Shown here one piece after another: positions 1-9,160 of a stretch of DNA of 21,892 nt. A model generated the notes under the pieces. The model was not told the DNA's origin, did not search any database, and saw nothing but the letters and a program-made list of their open reading frames with translations. How positions within the stretch are numbered: position 1 is the stretch's first letter; the number at the start of each line of letters is the position of its first letter. Origin of the DNA: Coptodactyla brooksi (lineage: Eukaryota; Arthropoda; Insecta; Coleoptera; Scarabaeidae); contig JAWQRM010000509.1 of assembly GCA_033557675.1 (NCBI GenBank), forward strand, positions 1 through 21,892. The letters run 5' to 3'. A program made the position numbers and the translations under genes.

Positions 1-1
1 A

Positions 2-112
2 ACTGAGGCCTATTTTGAGGCTAAAGACAAATCGTACTATAAAAATGGTATCGAAAAATTGTATGACCGCTATAATCGTTGTATCGCCTTCGAAGGCAAC
101 TACATTGAATAA
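2..112 (+). pseudogene. mariner-family transposase, C-terminal fragment
   Basis: An open frame runs in from the left edge and ends at TAA 110-112, giving 36 residues. It ends in a pattern typical of the mariner C-terminus: AYFEAKDKSYYKNGIEKL, then a YDRYNRCI stretch and a terminal GNYIE. In mariner transposases this lies downstream of the third catalytic Asp and finishes the protein. The catalytic core would be left of the window, so I cannot say whether the copy is intact; the neighbouring elements suggest a relic. About 40 bp downstream is an end-like sequence (see the next entry). Confidence 0.8.
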
Positions 113-149
113 TAAATTCAAATTTTACCAAAAAAAAATTGTTTTCTAT

Positions 150-185
150 GTTAGCCTACGAACTTTTCAGCCCAACTGTTATCAA
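150..185 (+). repeat. probable mariner 3' terminal inverted repeat
   Basis: About 40 bp after the mariner stop is GTTAGCCTACGAACTTTTCA, followed by GCCCAACTG and a TTA. Its position and its sequence resemble the 3' terminal repeat that follows the transposase in mariner elements. The exact end and the TA target duplication cannot be confirmed because the 5' end is outside the window. Confidence 0.45.
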
Positions 186-281
186 TTTGAATGTAAGCAT
201 TTCCACTAAATTTGCTGTGCATTAAGTTTGGTTTACATTTTTTCCTACTTTATAGCTTTCCAATGGTGAAATATAATACCA

Positions 282-313
282 AATTGTGTTATTTCCAATG
301 AAATAACACAATT
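282..313. repeat. perfect 14-bp stem foldback
   Basis: AATTGTGTTATTTC (282-295) and its exact reverse complement (300-313) flank a 4-base CAAT loop. Part of the motif (TGTTATTTCCAATGAAA) recurs directly at about 333-349. It may be the remnant of a small foldback or MITE end. No coding function is evident. Confidence 0.6.
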
Positions 314-638
314 ACATTATTACAACAAACTTTGTTATTTCCAATGAAACATCCTGTAAGCTGGTAAAAAAGGTATGCACAGTTATAGATAACTAGATCC
401 CTAGTTTGTTTTGTAAAATCAGGTTATTTTAATTAAACGAAGTTCCCTAGTAACAAAGTTTTTTCATTACCTTCGAAATAATCACAAGATAAAATAGATT
501 AACATAATACCCTAGCTTTAAAAACTGAGCTACAGATCTTGAAACAACGTCCGAGCACATTGACTGATTATTCCACAAAAAGTTATCGCTGGTCTTTTCC
601 CAAGAAACCTGCATTAATAGATAAAAAATAACGCTTAC

Positions 639-698
639 CTTTAATCTGAAATATCCCCATTGTTTGTGATCTAAATTGTTTATGTTTGGTCTATCATC
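639..698 (-). CDS. possible internal exon of an unrecognised gene
   Basis: On the minus strand a good acceptor (pyrimidine-rich run ending TATGTTGCAG) precedes a 60-bp open block beginning GATGATAGACC, followed by a strong donor, TTAAAG|GTAAGCG. The block is 20 codons in phase 0 and reads DDRPNINNLDHKQWGYFRLK. I do not recognise the product. The first exon proposed at 8970-9059 on the same strand also ends in phase 0, so the two could be joined across an 8.3-kb intron, and the protein would then continue left of the window. The composition looks protein-like against the AT-rich flanks. The alternative is a chance pairing of splice signals within noncoding DNA. Confidence 0.45.
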
Positions 699-704
699 CT
701 GCAA

Positions 705-2230
705 CATATAAAAAGAATACAGGTGTACAGCTAAAACAAGAAAAGTGATGCCTTAAATTACAATCGTGTTGTTCGATCAGTAAATAAAATAATAAAAATC
801 CAAAAATAATACCTACATTTTACATTCTTTATTTTTAAAAAGTATATGGAATTGCATAAAAAATCACTTAACCCTATTTCAGACATTCGTTGTGTGTGAT
901 CACTCAATTACAAAGCAAACATTAAAAGCCCTGTCAAGTATAGAACACAGCAGACAACAGAGGTGGTAGGTGTAGAGGTTACACCGCGCACAACTTTCTC
1001 TTAGCTTGATCATGGTTGGTAAATAATTGGTCATAATTTTGTATATCATCTTGGTTCAGCAATGATTATTTCAACACATACAGACATTTCGAATCTACAA
1101 GTTTTACTTCAACACTAAATTTAGAAATTTTTCGGGTGTTTTATTGTGATTATTTTATTGTATTGTATATTCTATCCCCGTAGGTTTTAAGTAATTCGAG
1201 GTTTATATTATGACGAATAATATCTCCATAACTATTTGTACCAGACGGTAACAAAACTAGTATTATTGAATAAAATTAATAAATGAGAGCCGTAATAAAT
1301 GAAAGTTAATATATTAAGATATCTTAACACACTGTTAGGCAAAACTAATTCTACTTTTTATTAAGTGACCTTTGTTTTGTAGAGCGATTATTTTATAAAT
1401 ATTCTATTAAATATTAATGGAATATTATATATAATATTCTATATATAAATATTCTGTTTATATTCTATTATATATTACCCTTAACTATTTAAATCTCACA
1501 TCGAAATAATATCATCAAGTGCTATCAGAAGTTGTGAACTTTTCAGAGATTCTGGAACAATTCATAAAAGGTTAGTCATAATGATTAATTAACCAACACT
1601 ACGTCGTATAATAATTGCTTGTTCGGTTGGTAATACTGCGGAGATAATTTTCGTTTGTATTTGAGGTATACTCAAGATTTAGACATGAATCGAATTGAAA
1701 ACAATTATCTGACAGCATTTAAAATCCCAGAACGGTGCATTTGAAAAGTATTTCCCAGAAGTAAAAAATAATCGAGGATTTACGGATTAGAAATTCTTTA
1801 GTCGAACAAGAAAAAAATACTAACAGGAATCTCTGATATTAAATTCAGTTTTATTATTAGCTCTTTCTGTCACAAACATTTAGAGGAAAATTTACACATA
1901 GTATCACTGAAAAATCAATGGCTTGTGTTTGCGAACAAAAATAAGATATTGCTCTTTTTATGAATAAGTAGGCGAGAGAAAAATACTGTCGTCGTTGAAA
2001 ACAGGTAGTTAGAACTATAAAGAATTCGATTTTGGAACCTTTTTAGGACAATCAACGATACCTTGCTTCTAAAAAAATTACAATGCAAAAATTACAATAA
2101 AAAATCAAACCAAAAGTGTAACTCTGAAATTCTAATCATTTGAAAAGCACACTATAATTTGCACTTACTGTAAATTTTAACCCAATCGTGTGACTCCATC
2201 ATTGTGGTGCAATTTTTAGAAACAAGAGTG
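705..2230. other. AT-rich noncoding stretch, nothing recognised
   Basis: No open frame of note, no transposase motif and no RNA gene is visible on either strand. Positions about 1385-1480 hold short runs rich in ATATTCT and TATATA. If the exons at 639-698 and 8970-9059 belong together, this stretch is intronic. Confidence 0.5.
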
Positions 2231-2269
2231 TACATATAAAGGATACACAATGTATCCTTTTAATATGTA
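2231..2269. repeat. foldback hairpin with 16-bp stem
   Basis: TACATAT-AAAGGATAC, a 5-base ACAAT loop, then GTATCCTTT-TA-ATATGTA. The two arms are complementary apart from a 2-base bulge. This is probably a small palindromic repeat. No Rfam-type RNA is recognised. Confidence 0.5.
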
Positions 2270-2803
2270 TTCCTTATGTGATAATCTTTCTAGACGTTAC
2301 TAGGACTATGGAATAGAATAAGTTTGCTGTAATTTAGAGTGAGATTAGGATGATATTTTAATTGTTTATATGAACATATTATTTTGCAGTGTAGGAAATA
2401 ATACCTAATGATTATTAATATTTTAAATATTACTAGTAACTATTATTGGAATTTATTAATAACATGATGTGTAAATTAGATTAGAAAATTTATTAATTTG
2501 CAAAATTAATGGAATATTTTAATTTATCCATGGAAAATGGACCGAAGTAAATATTGTTCTTGGTAGAAAAGAAACCTAATTAAAAAATTGCGTAAAAATA
2601 TGCTCACTAATGTTATGAAGAAAGAAACTGTACTTAAAATACTTAAAAGGGTTACGAATTTGTATATTAATTAATAAACACATTTTTAAATAAAACAAAT
2701 TTTGTTTTTTTAACATTGACTTTGGAGATTATATAATATAACACAGAAATTATATTCTTGTGTTGGTGTATATCCTTGTTTCGTCTTGATATAACAAATT
2801 CAT

Positions 2804-2960
2804 GAACAAATTCATGAATTTGTTCGTCAGAACAAGATGGAGAAATTATATCATCACGTCATAATCATATGATTATGATATAATATCTTATATTGTTTAT
2901 ATGAATCTAATATAAATAATATGACGTGATCTAATAAATTATATCACGTCATAATCATTG
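2804..2960. repeat. cluster of palindromes and repeated ATCACGTCAT motifs
   Basis: A perfect 22-bp palindrome built on GAACAAATTCA occupies 2804-2825. It is followed by ATCACGTCATAATCAT at about 2853, a local palindrome around ATAATCATATGATTAT, then ATGACGTGAT at about 2920 and a second ATCACGTCATAATCAT at about 2944. The last two form an inverted pair around a short AT-rich loop. The core resembles a CREB/ATF half-site arrangement, but the AT-rich palindromic setting fits a decayed foldback element equally well. Confidence 0.5.
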
Positions 2961-3514
2961 TCATATCATCAGAATTTATGAATGGTTCGGTGATTCTAGA
3001 ACAAGGCAACAAAGAAAAGCAATTCAAGGAAACCAGTAAATTTGCATCGAGATAGAAATGGGGTAATTTGCTAATTTATTCTTCAATAATTAGAAGACGG
3101 ATAATTGTATAGATATTAACTGTCAAAGTGGCAAAAATATATGCTCAGGAAATATTAATAAAAGAAAGGAATTTGAAAGAATTTGTTTCATTCAGCTTGT
3201 TCTTTAAAAGAAAAACGAAACAGGAAGAATATGTTCTAAAATACACAGTTAAAATCACAAAATACACAGCGGTAACAATGTAAAAGTGCTTTTCGTATTA
3301 TGTAATGCTTCCATTTGCAGAGAAAATGCACCATTAATTTTGCTTTACCAATTAGAGAATGAGATGGTGAAAACGTTGCTCGATATTCCAAAAGGAAATC
3401 TTTTCGTGATGTCTCCAAAGATAAAACAGATTACTTTTCCAATTTATTTTTTATTTTTATTAGGCGAAGGTTAACTGCATAGAAATTTACTGTGAATATG
3501 CCAAAAAATTTCAT

Positions 3515-3561
3515 AGCTCTTGATGATGCTAACTTGGTTAGTGAAACGTGCGTTAACGAGG
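3515..3561 (+). ncRNA. degenerate hammerhead-ribozyme-like motif
   Basis: The order of elements matches a hammerhead core. A UUGAUGA box (3520-3526) has its first C changed to U. Helix II is GCUAAC-UUG-GUUAGU (3528-3542). GAAA (3543-3546) follows, then a very short helix III segment CGUGCG and a GUU where GUC would be cleaved. Penelope-like retroelements are known to carry hammerheads with this layout and a minimal helix III. The two changed core positions suggest an inactive copy. It lies in the opposite orientation to the two copies near 4.1-4.4 kb and just upstream of a piggyBac-like relic. Confidence 0.5.
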
Positions 3562-3594
3562 TATTTTCCAGTTTTTATGTAGTGATTGTTTAAC

Positions 3595-3840
3595 AAAGCG
3601 AAGGAAAATACAAACTAACGACAAGTGAAAAAATGCATACTTTGATTGGAACCAATCTTTTCATGGGAATGAAGAGCTTTCTAAGTTACAAATAACGTTG
3701 GAACTCGTTTCCTAATCTAGTTAATGTGCATACTAATAGTAAAATACCAATATAATTGGTTATTTAAAAAATCTATCTAATCATGATACAATGGCCAATA
3801 AAATGGACCTAAACTATTATAGGTTTAGGGAACAACAGCT
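3595..3840 (+). pseudogene. piggyBac-like transposase remnant (DDE_Tnp_1_7 type)
   Basis: Translated fragments read KYKLTTSEKMHTLIGTNLF followed by MGMKSFLSYK and RWNSFPNLVN. This parallels the piggyBac stretch in which a FIGxNxLMGxxxLPSYxxYW block follows an acidic lead-in. After two frame breaks, DTMANKMDLNYYRFRE resembles the segment that precedes the first catalytic Asp in the family. In-frame stops (for example TAA directly after SYK) and frameshifts are present, and no catalytic Asp region is readable. It is a dead, partial copy. The assignment rests on motif order only. Confidence 0.5.
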
Positions 3841-4092
3841 TATCTAATAAGCTACTCGATAGGTTGTTTAAATCCCACTTCTGCATCAACACTGTAATCT
3901 ATGATCCTTTAGATCTTAATTCTAAGATAGTAAGTCTTCAATTAAAATTCAATTAAAATAATAATAATTGTAGGTATATAATTATTAGTCTTACTTTATG
4001 AAATTATCCTTCGTACGTAATAATAATACTATTACTACGAATTAAGTAACAAAGTCAAACTATGTGACCACTACACCAAAACTCAAAAATAA

Positions 4093-4138
4093 CTGATCGA
4101 CATATGTTTCGCTAACCAAGTTAGCATCCTCAGGGGCG
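4093..4138 (-). ncRNA. hammerhead-ribozyme-like motif, conserved core
   Basis: On the minus strand the core reads CUGAGGA (4133-4127), helix II GCUAAC-UUG-GUUAGC (a perfect 6-bp stem, 4125-4111), GAAA (4110-4107), a minimal helix III ACAUAUGU, then GUC followed by GAUC. All invariant boxes are present (CUGANGA, GAAA and the UC before the cleavage site). Helix I is weak: GCCC against GAUC pairs at only two of four positions. Helix III is so short that, as described for Penelope-type hammerheads, activity would probably need a dimer. Confidence 0.6.
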
Positions 4139-4362
4139 ACGAAACATTCATCGCTGTAAGATTCATTACTGAGCCAAAGGTGCAAAACTCACAACTTTAG
4201 TATGTACAGGGACATAAGAAATATTGCTTAGAACAAAGATTTTTATTAGATCACGCTTTATATAGAGAAACAACAGTTTTTGTAAATCATTCTTAGAGTT
4301 GTGTTTGAAACCTTTGGTTTTATAGTAAAGTTAATCACCACTACACAAAAATTCAAAACTAC

Positions 4363-4409
4363 CTGCTTGCCGCACGTTTCTCTAACCAAGCTAGTATTAT
4401 CAGGAGCGA
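4363..4409 (-). ncRNA. hammerhead-ribozyme-like motif, mutated core
   Basis: This is the second minus-strand copy. The first box reads CUGAUAA instead of CUGANGA. Helix II is partly disrupted (ACUAGC-UUG-GUUAGA). GAAA is intact. The cleavage triplet reads GGC instead of GUC. Helix I is better preserved than in the neighbouring copy: GCUC before the core pairs with AAGC after the cleavage site at three of four positions. It is probably inactive but clearly homologous to the copy at 4093-4138. Confidence 0.5.
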
Positions 4410-4729
4410 TGAAAGACTTGGCTAATAAAATGTGCATTGATGTTTAACTTTGTTACCAAGCCAGAGGTTCCAAACCCACAACTTTACTAATTAAGTGGCT
4501 CTTACATCAATAGGTAAACATTATAAACAGCTGTTTTGTAATGCTTTATAAGTATGTTATATAAGTAAATCCAAGTATTCCAAAGGTGTATTGATCAGGC
4601 TCATAAGTTGAGAAATGAGGTAGTGAGCAAATTTCGATAGAAATTCCTGCCCATTTAACAGGGACTTGTCATAAATGCATTATTCTGTAGTAATTGGAAC
4701 TGGGATTTCTCGGATTACTTTAGAAATTG

Positions 4730-4930
4730 ATTAATGCCTACATTTGAGTGATCCGGAGTAAGCTGGCGATGCCGGTTGCTTTCATGACTTTCTAAGTTGA
4801 TAAAATAAAAATAAAACATCAATCACAATTATCCGCCGAAGCGAAACACGCGCGTTTTAATTAAAGTTCATTAAATGACGAATTAGTGGAAACGCGGCTC
4901 TTTTGTACAACATGAAAAGCTCGTTTACAT
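4730..4930. promoter_or_regulatory. GC-richer patch with clustered homeodomain-type sites
   Basis: Within very AT-rich DNA this stretch has CpG-containing runs (GCGAAACACGCGCG, GGAAACGCGG) around TTTTAATTAAAG, TCATTAAATGA and GAATTAG. TAAT/ATTA cores of this kind are the usual homeodomain binding sites. A conserved enhancer or a transposon terminus are both possible. There is no open reading frame. Confidence 0.2.
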
Positions 4931-5518
4931 TTTTCTACTAAAAAACGATACGATCTCTATTTTCTTTTTATATTGTATATATTCTATTATTTTTAGTGTA
5001 TGTTATATACATTTTAACTAACCAATAAAGATATTTTTGTGCTAGGAATAATTACTTATTTTTTTTAATAAAAAAAATATGACACTTAAAAAATATTCAA
5101 AATTAACGAACGACAAGTGGAAAAATATTCAAAAACAAGTTATTTGTACGCATTAAACCATATATATCAAAAAACAAATTAAAAATACCGTGTTTTCTGA
5201 AAGATTGGAAAGACTACAAAATAACAAATTTTTGTCAAAATTGTGTTTCATTCCAATAAAGAACCTTGATTGATTTAATTTTTTTTGAATAGATGTAAAG
5301 CATTCGTTGAGGCCTTTAATGTGATGTGTCACAAAGGGGTTAGTGCTATTTGAGATTTTAAAGTTTGGGGTAGGGAGTGCGCGAGGGGTGACACCCCGCG
5401 ACAGTTATACTGAGGTTCGATGTCCCCCTTGCTGCTGTAACATCTCCCAAATCTATTCTTTTACATTTGTCGTCATAAAACGTTTTCAACTTGCTACAAT
5501 TTACTTGCCAACTTACTT

Positions 5519-5638
5519 GTAGAGTGGCCTGCAAGGTCACCGAACTTAAGTCCATTGGATTATTTTATTTGTGGATTTATTAAAAGTATTATTTACGAGG
5601 GGAATTATCCAAATATCCAGGATGAAGAAAATGTTTGA
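5519..5638 (+). pseudogene. Tc1/mariner-related DDE transposase, fragment around third catalytic Asp
   Basis: The frame reads VEWPARSPNLSPLDYFICG then FIKSIIYEGNYPNIQDEENV and a TGA. The WPxRSPxLxPLDxFxWG block is the signature around the third catalytic Asp (LDYF, Asp codon 5558-5560) of an insect-abundant DDE_3-type family. Upstream sequence cannot be read as the first two catalytic segments. The normal 40-50 residues after the NIQ segment are missing, so the copy is truncated at both ends. A MITE begins about 29 bp after the stop. Confidence 0.7.
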
Positions 5639-5666
5639 GGACAAACTCCCCGCTCAGTTATTGTAA

Positions 5667-6001
5667 GTACCGGGCTTTCAGAAATGTCCAAGTTCTACTA
5701 AAAATTCTAAGAATTTCTTTATCGTAGTTTGGCAGTATTGTAATATTTTTGTGTGTGTTACTAAAAAGTAACCAGATCTTCACATTTCATAGGCGTTCGT
5801 GAATGGAGTATTTTTGCGTTATTCAAACGTTTCAAAGAGCTTTCGTAATTAACAAATACATATACAATTTCTGAATATTTATTTTCCTGTTGTTTAGCAG
5901 AACAGTTAGGGTGTTTTATTTTAATCATTACCATACTTCAAGGTTGGTTGCCTAACCAGTTGCGGTCACGTGAGACTTGGACATTTCTGAAAGCCCTGTA
6001 C
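5667..6001. mobile_element. MITE-like element with 27-bp terminal inverted repeats
   Basis: The left end, GTACCGGGCTTTCAGAAATG followed by TCCAAGT (5667-5693), is matched in inverse orientation by 5975-6001 with a single mismatch (C for A at the fifth base). The outermost bases contain TA on both sides, as expected for a TA target site of the Tc1/mariner superfamily. The flanks also share TTATTGTA-type sequence, so the inverted repeat may extend outward imperfectly. The interior (about 280 bp) has no reading frame. The element would be non-autonomous. Confidence 0.75.
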
Positions 6002-6170
6002 TTACGTACAATAAGCAATTTAGAGAACAGAACATTCTTATAATTTATATTGTTAAATGTTATTTAAGAAGGCGATTTTCATATTTTGTGAGTAATCGAG
6101 TGTTACAAATTGACATAAACAATGTTATCTATATGGAATGTTAATTTGACGGGTATTAAATGTGCGCGTA

Positions 6171-6366
6171 CATAATTGATGCAAGGAAAATTATATAAAG
6201 AATAGGAATGTAAAATAACACTTATACCCTTCCATTTGAAACGATTAATTATTTTAGAACTTCATTTGCATAATTGATGCAAGGAAAATTATATAAAGAA
6301 TACGAATGTAAAATAACACTTATACCCTTCCATTTGAAACGATTAATTATTGTAGAACTTCATTTA
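6171..6366 (+). repeat. 98-bp tandem duplication
   Basis: The unit starting CATAATTGATGCAAGG at 6171 is repeated directly at 6269. The two copies differ at two internal positions (AATAG/AATAC and ATTTTAG/ATTGTAG), which indicates a recent local duplication. An open frame that spans the second copy (6274-6492) looks incidental. Confidence 0.9.
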
Positions 6367-6657
6367 ACATCTGGATTCAATAATTATTACTTCAATATGT
6401 ACAGTTTGTCTTTACCACCAAAAGGGAAAACAAGAAATTACATATTATATTTAATGTATTGCATTGTTATTATATATATTCTATCTACGTAGAATACATA
6501 GTAGAACATCTACTCATTTTTTCATACACAAGATGTTCAAGAACCCTGTAATAACGTAAGCTCTGTTAGGAAATATAATACTTATGTACTACATATGCCT
6601 CTGATAGTTTGAAAGACGAATTTAGTCTTGCACATATACCTAGATGTAATTACCCAA

Positions 6658-6689
6658 ATTAGTACAAATTATTATCAATTTGTACTAAT
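6658..6689. repeat. perfect 13-bp stem foldback
   Basis: ATTAGTACAAATT (6658-6670) and AATTTGTACTAAT (6677-6689) flank the 6-base loop ATTATC. It sits directly left of the large tandem array and could mark an element end. Confidence 0.55.
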
Positions 6690-6699
6690 GATTAAAGGC

Positions 6700-8210
6700 T
6701 AACTATCAATGCCTTTTAAAACACATTAATACGTAGCTCTCATTTATTAACTGTCAGTTTTGACGGTTGATAAAGTTCACAGTCAATGACACTTTACTTC
6801 ACATTCATGGATGATTTTCATTGGTTAACTCTCAGTTTTGACACTTAATAAAAATTGACTATCAATAATAGGCCACTGCGAATGTGAATTAAATCACAAG
6901 TATAATTATTTAGTAATTATACTTGTAATGATGTTTTAATTCACATTCATAGACGGCTCTCATTTATTTTTTTCTTAGTTTTGATATCACTATCAATAAA
7001 AAGTCCTTGATAATGATTTTTAATGACATTTTCATTCACACTCGAAATAATAATATTTTAATTCTCATTCTTAGATGGCTCTCTTTTACTTTTTTCGTTA
7101 GCTTTGATATCACTATCAATAGAAAGTCCTCGTTAGATACGTCATGGCTTCACATTGATAGATGGCTCTCATTTATTACTTTTTTAAATAATTAGATAAC
7201 GGTTCAATATAGTTTTCAATTCACAATTTTATGTAGTAAGTATCTCAGTGCATACAGTAGTATCTCGCTTTTGACAGATAATATGTTCACAGTCACTGAC
7301 ATCTTAATTCACATCCATAGATGGCTCTCATTTCTTAACTGTCAGTTTTGATAATTAATGAAAGTTGAAGCTGATGATTTTAATAGGCCACTGTGAATGT
7401 GAATTAAATTGTCTTTAGAAGTAATTATAACTTTTTTACCTTTACTTTTATTTAGTAATTATACTTGTAATGATATTTTAATTCACATTCATAGACGGCT
7501 CTCATTTATTTTTTCCTTAGTTTTTATATCACTATCAATAAAAGTCTTCCATTATGATTTTTAATGACATTTTCATTCACACTTGTAATAATATTTTAAT
7601 TCACATTTAGTTTTGATATCACTATCAATAGAAAGTTTTCGATAATGTTCTTTAATGACATTTTAATTCACATTGACGGATGGCTCTCATTTACTACTTT
7701 TTAATAACTAGATAACGGTTCAATAAAATTTGTAATTCGTAATTTTATGTAGTAAGTATCTCAGTACATGTAGTAGTATCTCACTTTTGGTAGTTAATAA
7801 AGTTCAAAGACAATGACATCTTAATTCGCATTCACGAATGACTCTCATTTATTAACTGTCAGTATTGAGAGTTAATGAAAGTTGACTATCAACGATAGGC
7901 CACTGTGAATCTGAATTAAATGAGCATTACAAGCAATTATGGCTTTTTTATCTTTACCTCTATTTTTTTACTTTTATTTAGTAATTATACTTGTAATGAT
8001 ACCTTAATTCACATTCATAAACGGCTCTCATTTATTTTTTCTTAGTTTTGATATTCAACAGAAAATCCTTGACAATGGTCTTTAATGATATTTTAATTCA
8101 CACTGACAGACGGTTCTCATTCATTACTTTTTTTTAATAACTACATAGCGATTCAATGTAGTTTTTAATTTAGAATTTTATGTAGTAAGTATCTCAGTTT
8201 ATGTAGTTGT
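6700..8210. repeat. higher-order tandem repeat array, about three units of 430-550 bp
   Basis: The landmark ATGTAGTAAGTATCTCAGT recurs at 7231, 7747 and 8180, and GGCCACTG(C/T)GAAT recurs at about 6872, 7387 and 7900. Each unit contains several diverged copies of a shorter motif built on ACATTCATAGAYGGCTCTCA followed by TTTATT; I count at least ten, near 6737, 6953, 7074, 7162, 7321, 7493, 7678, 7838, 8022 and 8110. Units differ by insertions and deletions. There is no sustained reading frame. This is a complex satellite-like array or the internal repeats of an unclassified element. Confidence 0.8.
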
Positions 8211-8219
8211 ATCTTATAA

Positions 8220-8960
8220 TCAAAACTTAGTTTTAGTTGATACAGTTGTGCAAGAAAAAGTGTTCATATACATACAGAGGGGCAAACTGACAAATACATA
8301 AATAGACAAGCAGTGAAAATATGCCAGTAAAAGCTTCTAACTGGTATATATTCCAAAAAAGTTTACTCTTTCGAATACATAACTTTGTCTATACCTTATG
8401 GGTAAGAGAAGTTAGATTAGCTAAATATTAGACGAAGCTGAACCACCGATTTGAGGTTTATCTAATTTGAAAATAATCATGCTTGAAATGTATTGACACA
8501 TTCTTTCGTCATTGCCAACATTTAGATTGAATGTAATTTTTTAGTTGAATATGATATTTTAAAATAGTCTAGATATGTCAAAATAAAAAATAAATATGAA
8601 TGACAATTATGTTCAATATTTTGTAATTAGAACTCTATAAAATCCTAATATCAGATAATATACAAAATTAATTAGAATACATTAATTTATTCTATAAAAG
8701 AATGTATTTTAGATTAAATTATCAAATAAATATTTGTCGATAAGGACGACAAGCACATTATTTTCGATTTAATTCTTCTAGAATATTCTTTATATTAACG
8801 TGTTTCCCGATATGAAAAAATAAGCAAGATTACTTTTATATGCTCCAAACTATATTACAAAATGTATTCGAATGAATGTGGTGAAATTTATATATAGATT
8901 ATAGGCAGCTTAATAGTTTATTGCAATAGAGCAGATTACTAAATACACGAAATGTGTTAC
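8220..8960. other. AT-rich noncoding stretch, nothing recognised
   Basis: No coding frame, transposase motif or structured RNA is seen. If the exons at 8970-9059 and 639-698 belong together, this is the 5' part of the intron. Confidence 0.45.
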
Positions 8961-8969
8961 TTTACTCAC

Positions 8970-9059
8970 GTTTTCATAAATAACAGCAGAAAATGTTCTC
9001 CTTCTGTTTTCATAACTGTCTACGTGATAAGATGATGTGTCTTCATCTGCCTCATTCAT
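8970..9059 (-). CDS. possible first coding exon of an unrecognised gene
   Basis: On the minus strand an ATG in AAAAACATGAATG opens 30 codons and ends at a near-consensus donor, GAAAAC|GTGAGTAAAG. The protein begins MNEADEDTSSYHVDSYENR, an acidic, hydrophilic N-terminus, and ends RRTFSAVIYEN. The exon ends in phase 0. A minus-strand TATAAG lies about 70 bp upstream in a locally GC-richer patch (about 9095-9150). I do not recognise the family. The phase matches the possible exon at 639-698. An ORF of this length can arise by chance, so the case rests on the ATG, donor and promoter-like context together. Confidence 0.45.
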
Positions 9060-9094
9060 GTTTTTAGTCACTAACACTTCAACGCATTAAAACC

Positions 9095-9160
9095 GAACCT
9101 TCAAGCAGGTGGCCGCCCACATACACACTTATACACAGTTCGCACATGATTAGCCAATGT
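9095..9160 (-). promoter_or_regulatory. possible promoter of the minus-strand gene
   Basis: The patch is GC-richer than its surroundings (GGGCGGCCACCTG read on the minus strand). It contains a TATAAG at 9133-9128 on the minus strand and, further upstream, an ATTGGC (inverted CCAAT) at about 9157. Position and composition suit a core promoter for the ATG at 9059. No transcription start can be assigned from sequence alone. Confidence 0.25.

Larger units (their letters stand above)
4060..4490 (-). repeat. direct repeat pair carrying hammerhead motifs, probable Penelope-like element relic
   Basis: Two related blocks, about 4064-4200 and 4334-4490, share matching landmarks in the same order: ACCACTACAC at 4067 and 4337, CTAACCAAG at 4112 and 4382, and CACAACTTTA at 4190 and 4477. 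The offset is 270-287 bp, and about 130 bp of less similar sequence separates the blocks. Each contains one hammerhead-like core on the minus strand. Penelope-like elements often occur as tandem copies with hammerheads in their terminal repeats, and that is my inference here. No reverse transcriptase or GIY-YIG reading frame is visible nearby. Confidence 0.55.

Noticed and set aside
447..707. Minus-strand open frame of 86 codons taken as one gene
   Set aside because: Only the 60-bp block 698-639 has splice-site support and protein-like composition; the rest reads through the donor into AT-rich sequence.
1385..1480. Possible TATA-rich promoter or origin
   Set aside because: It is low-complexity AT sequence typical of the whole region, with no linked exon.
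3286..3474. Plus-strand open frame of 62 codons ahead of the first hammerhead motif
   Set aside because: The translation has no recognisable motif and does not continue into the piggyBac-like fragment.
5358..5555. Minus-strand open frame of 65 codons
   Set aside because: It overlaps the plus-strand transposase fragment at 5519-5638 in antisense and has no motif of its own.
6700..8210. CRISPR array
   Set aside because: Repeats are long, diverged and nested, without constant short repeats and unique spacers; the genome is eukaryotic.
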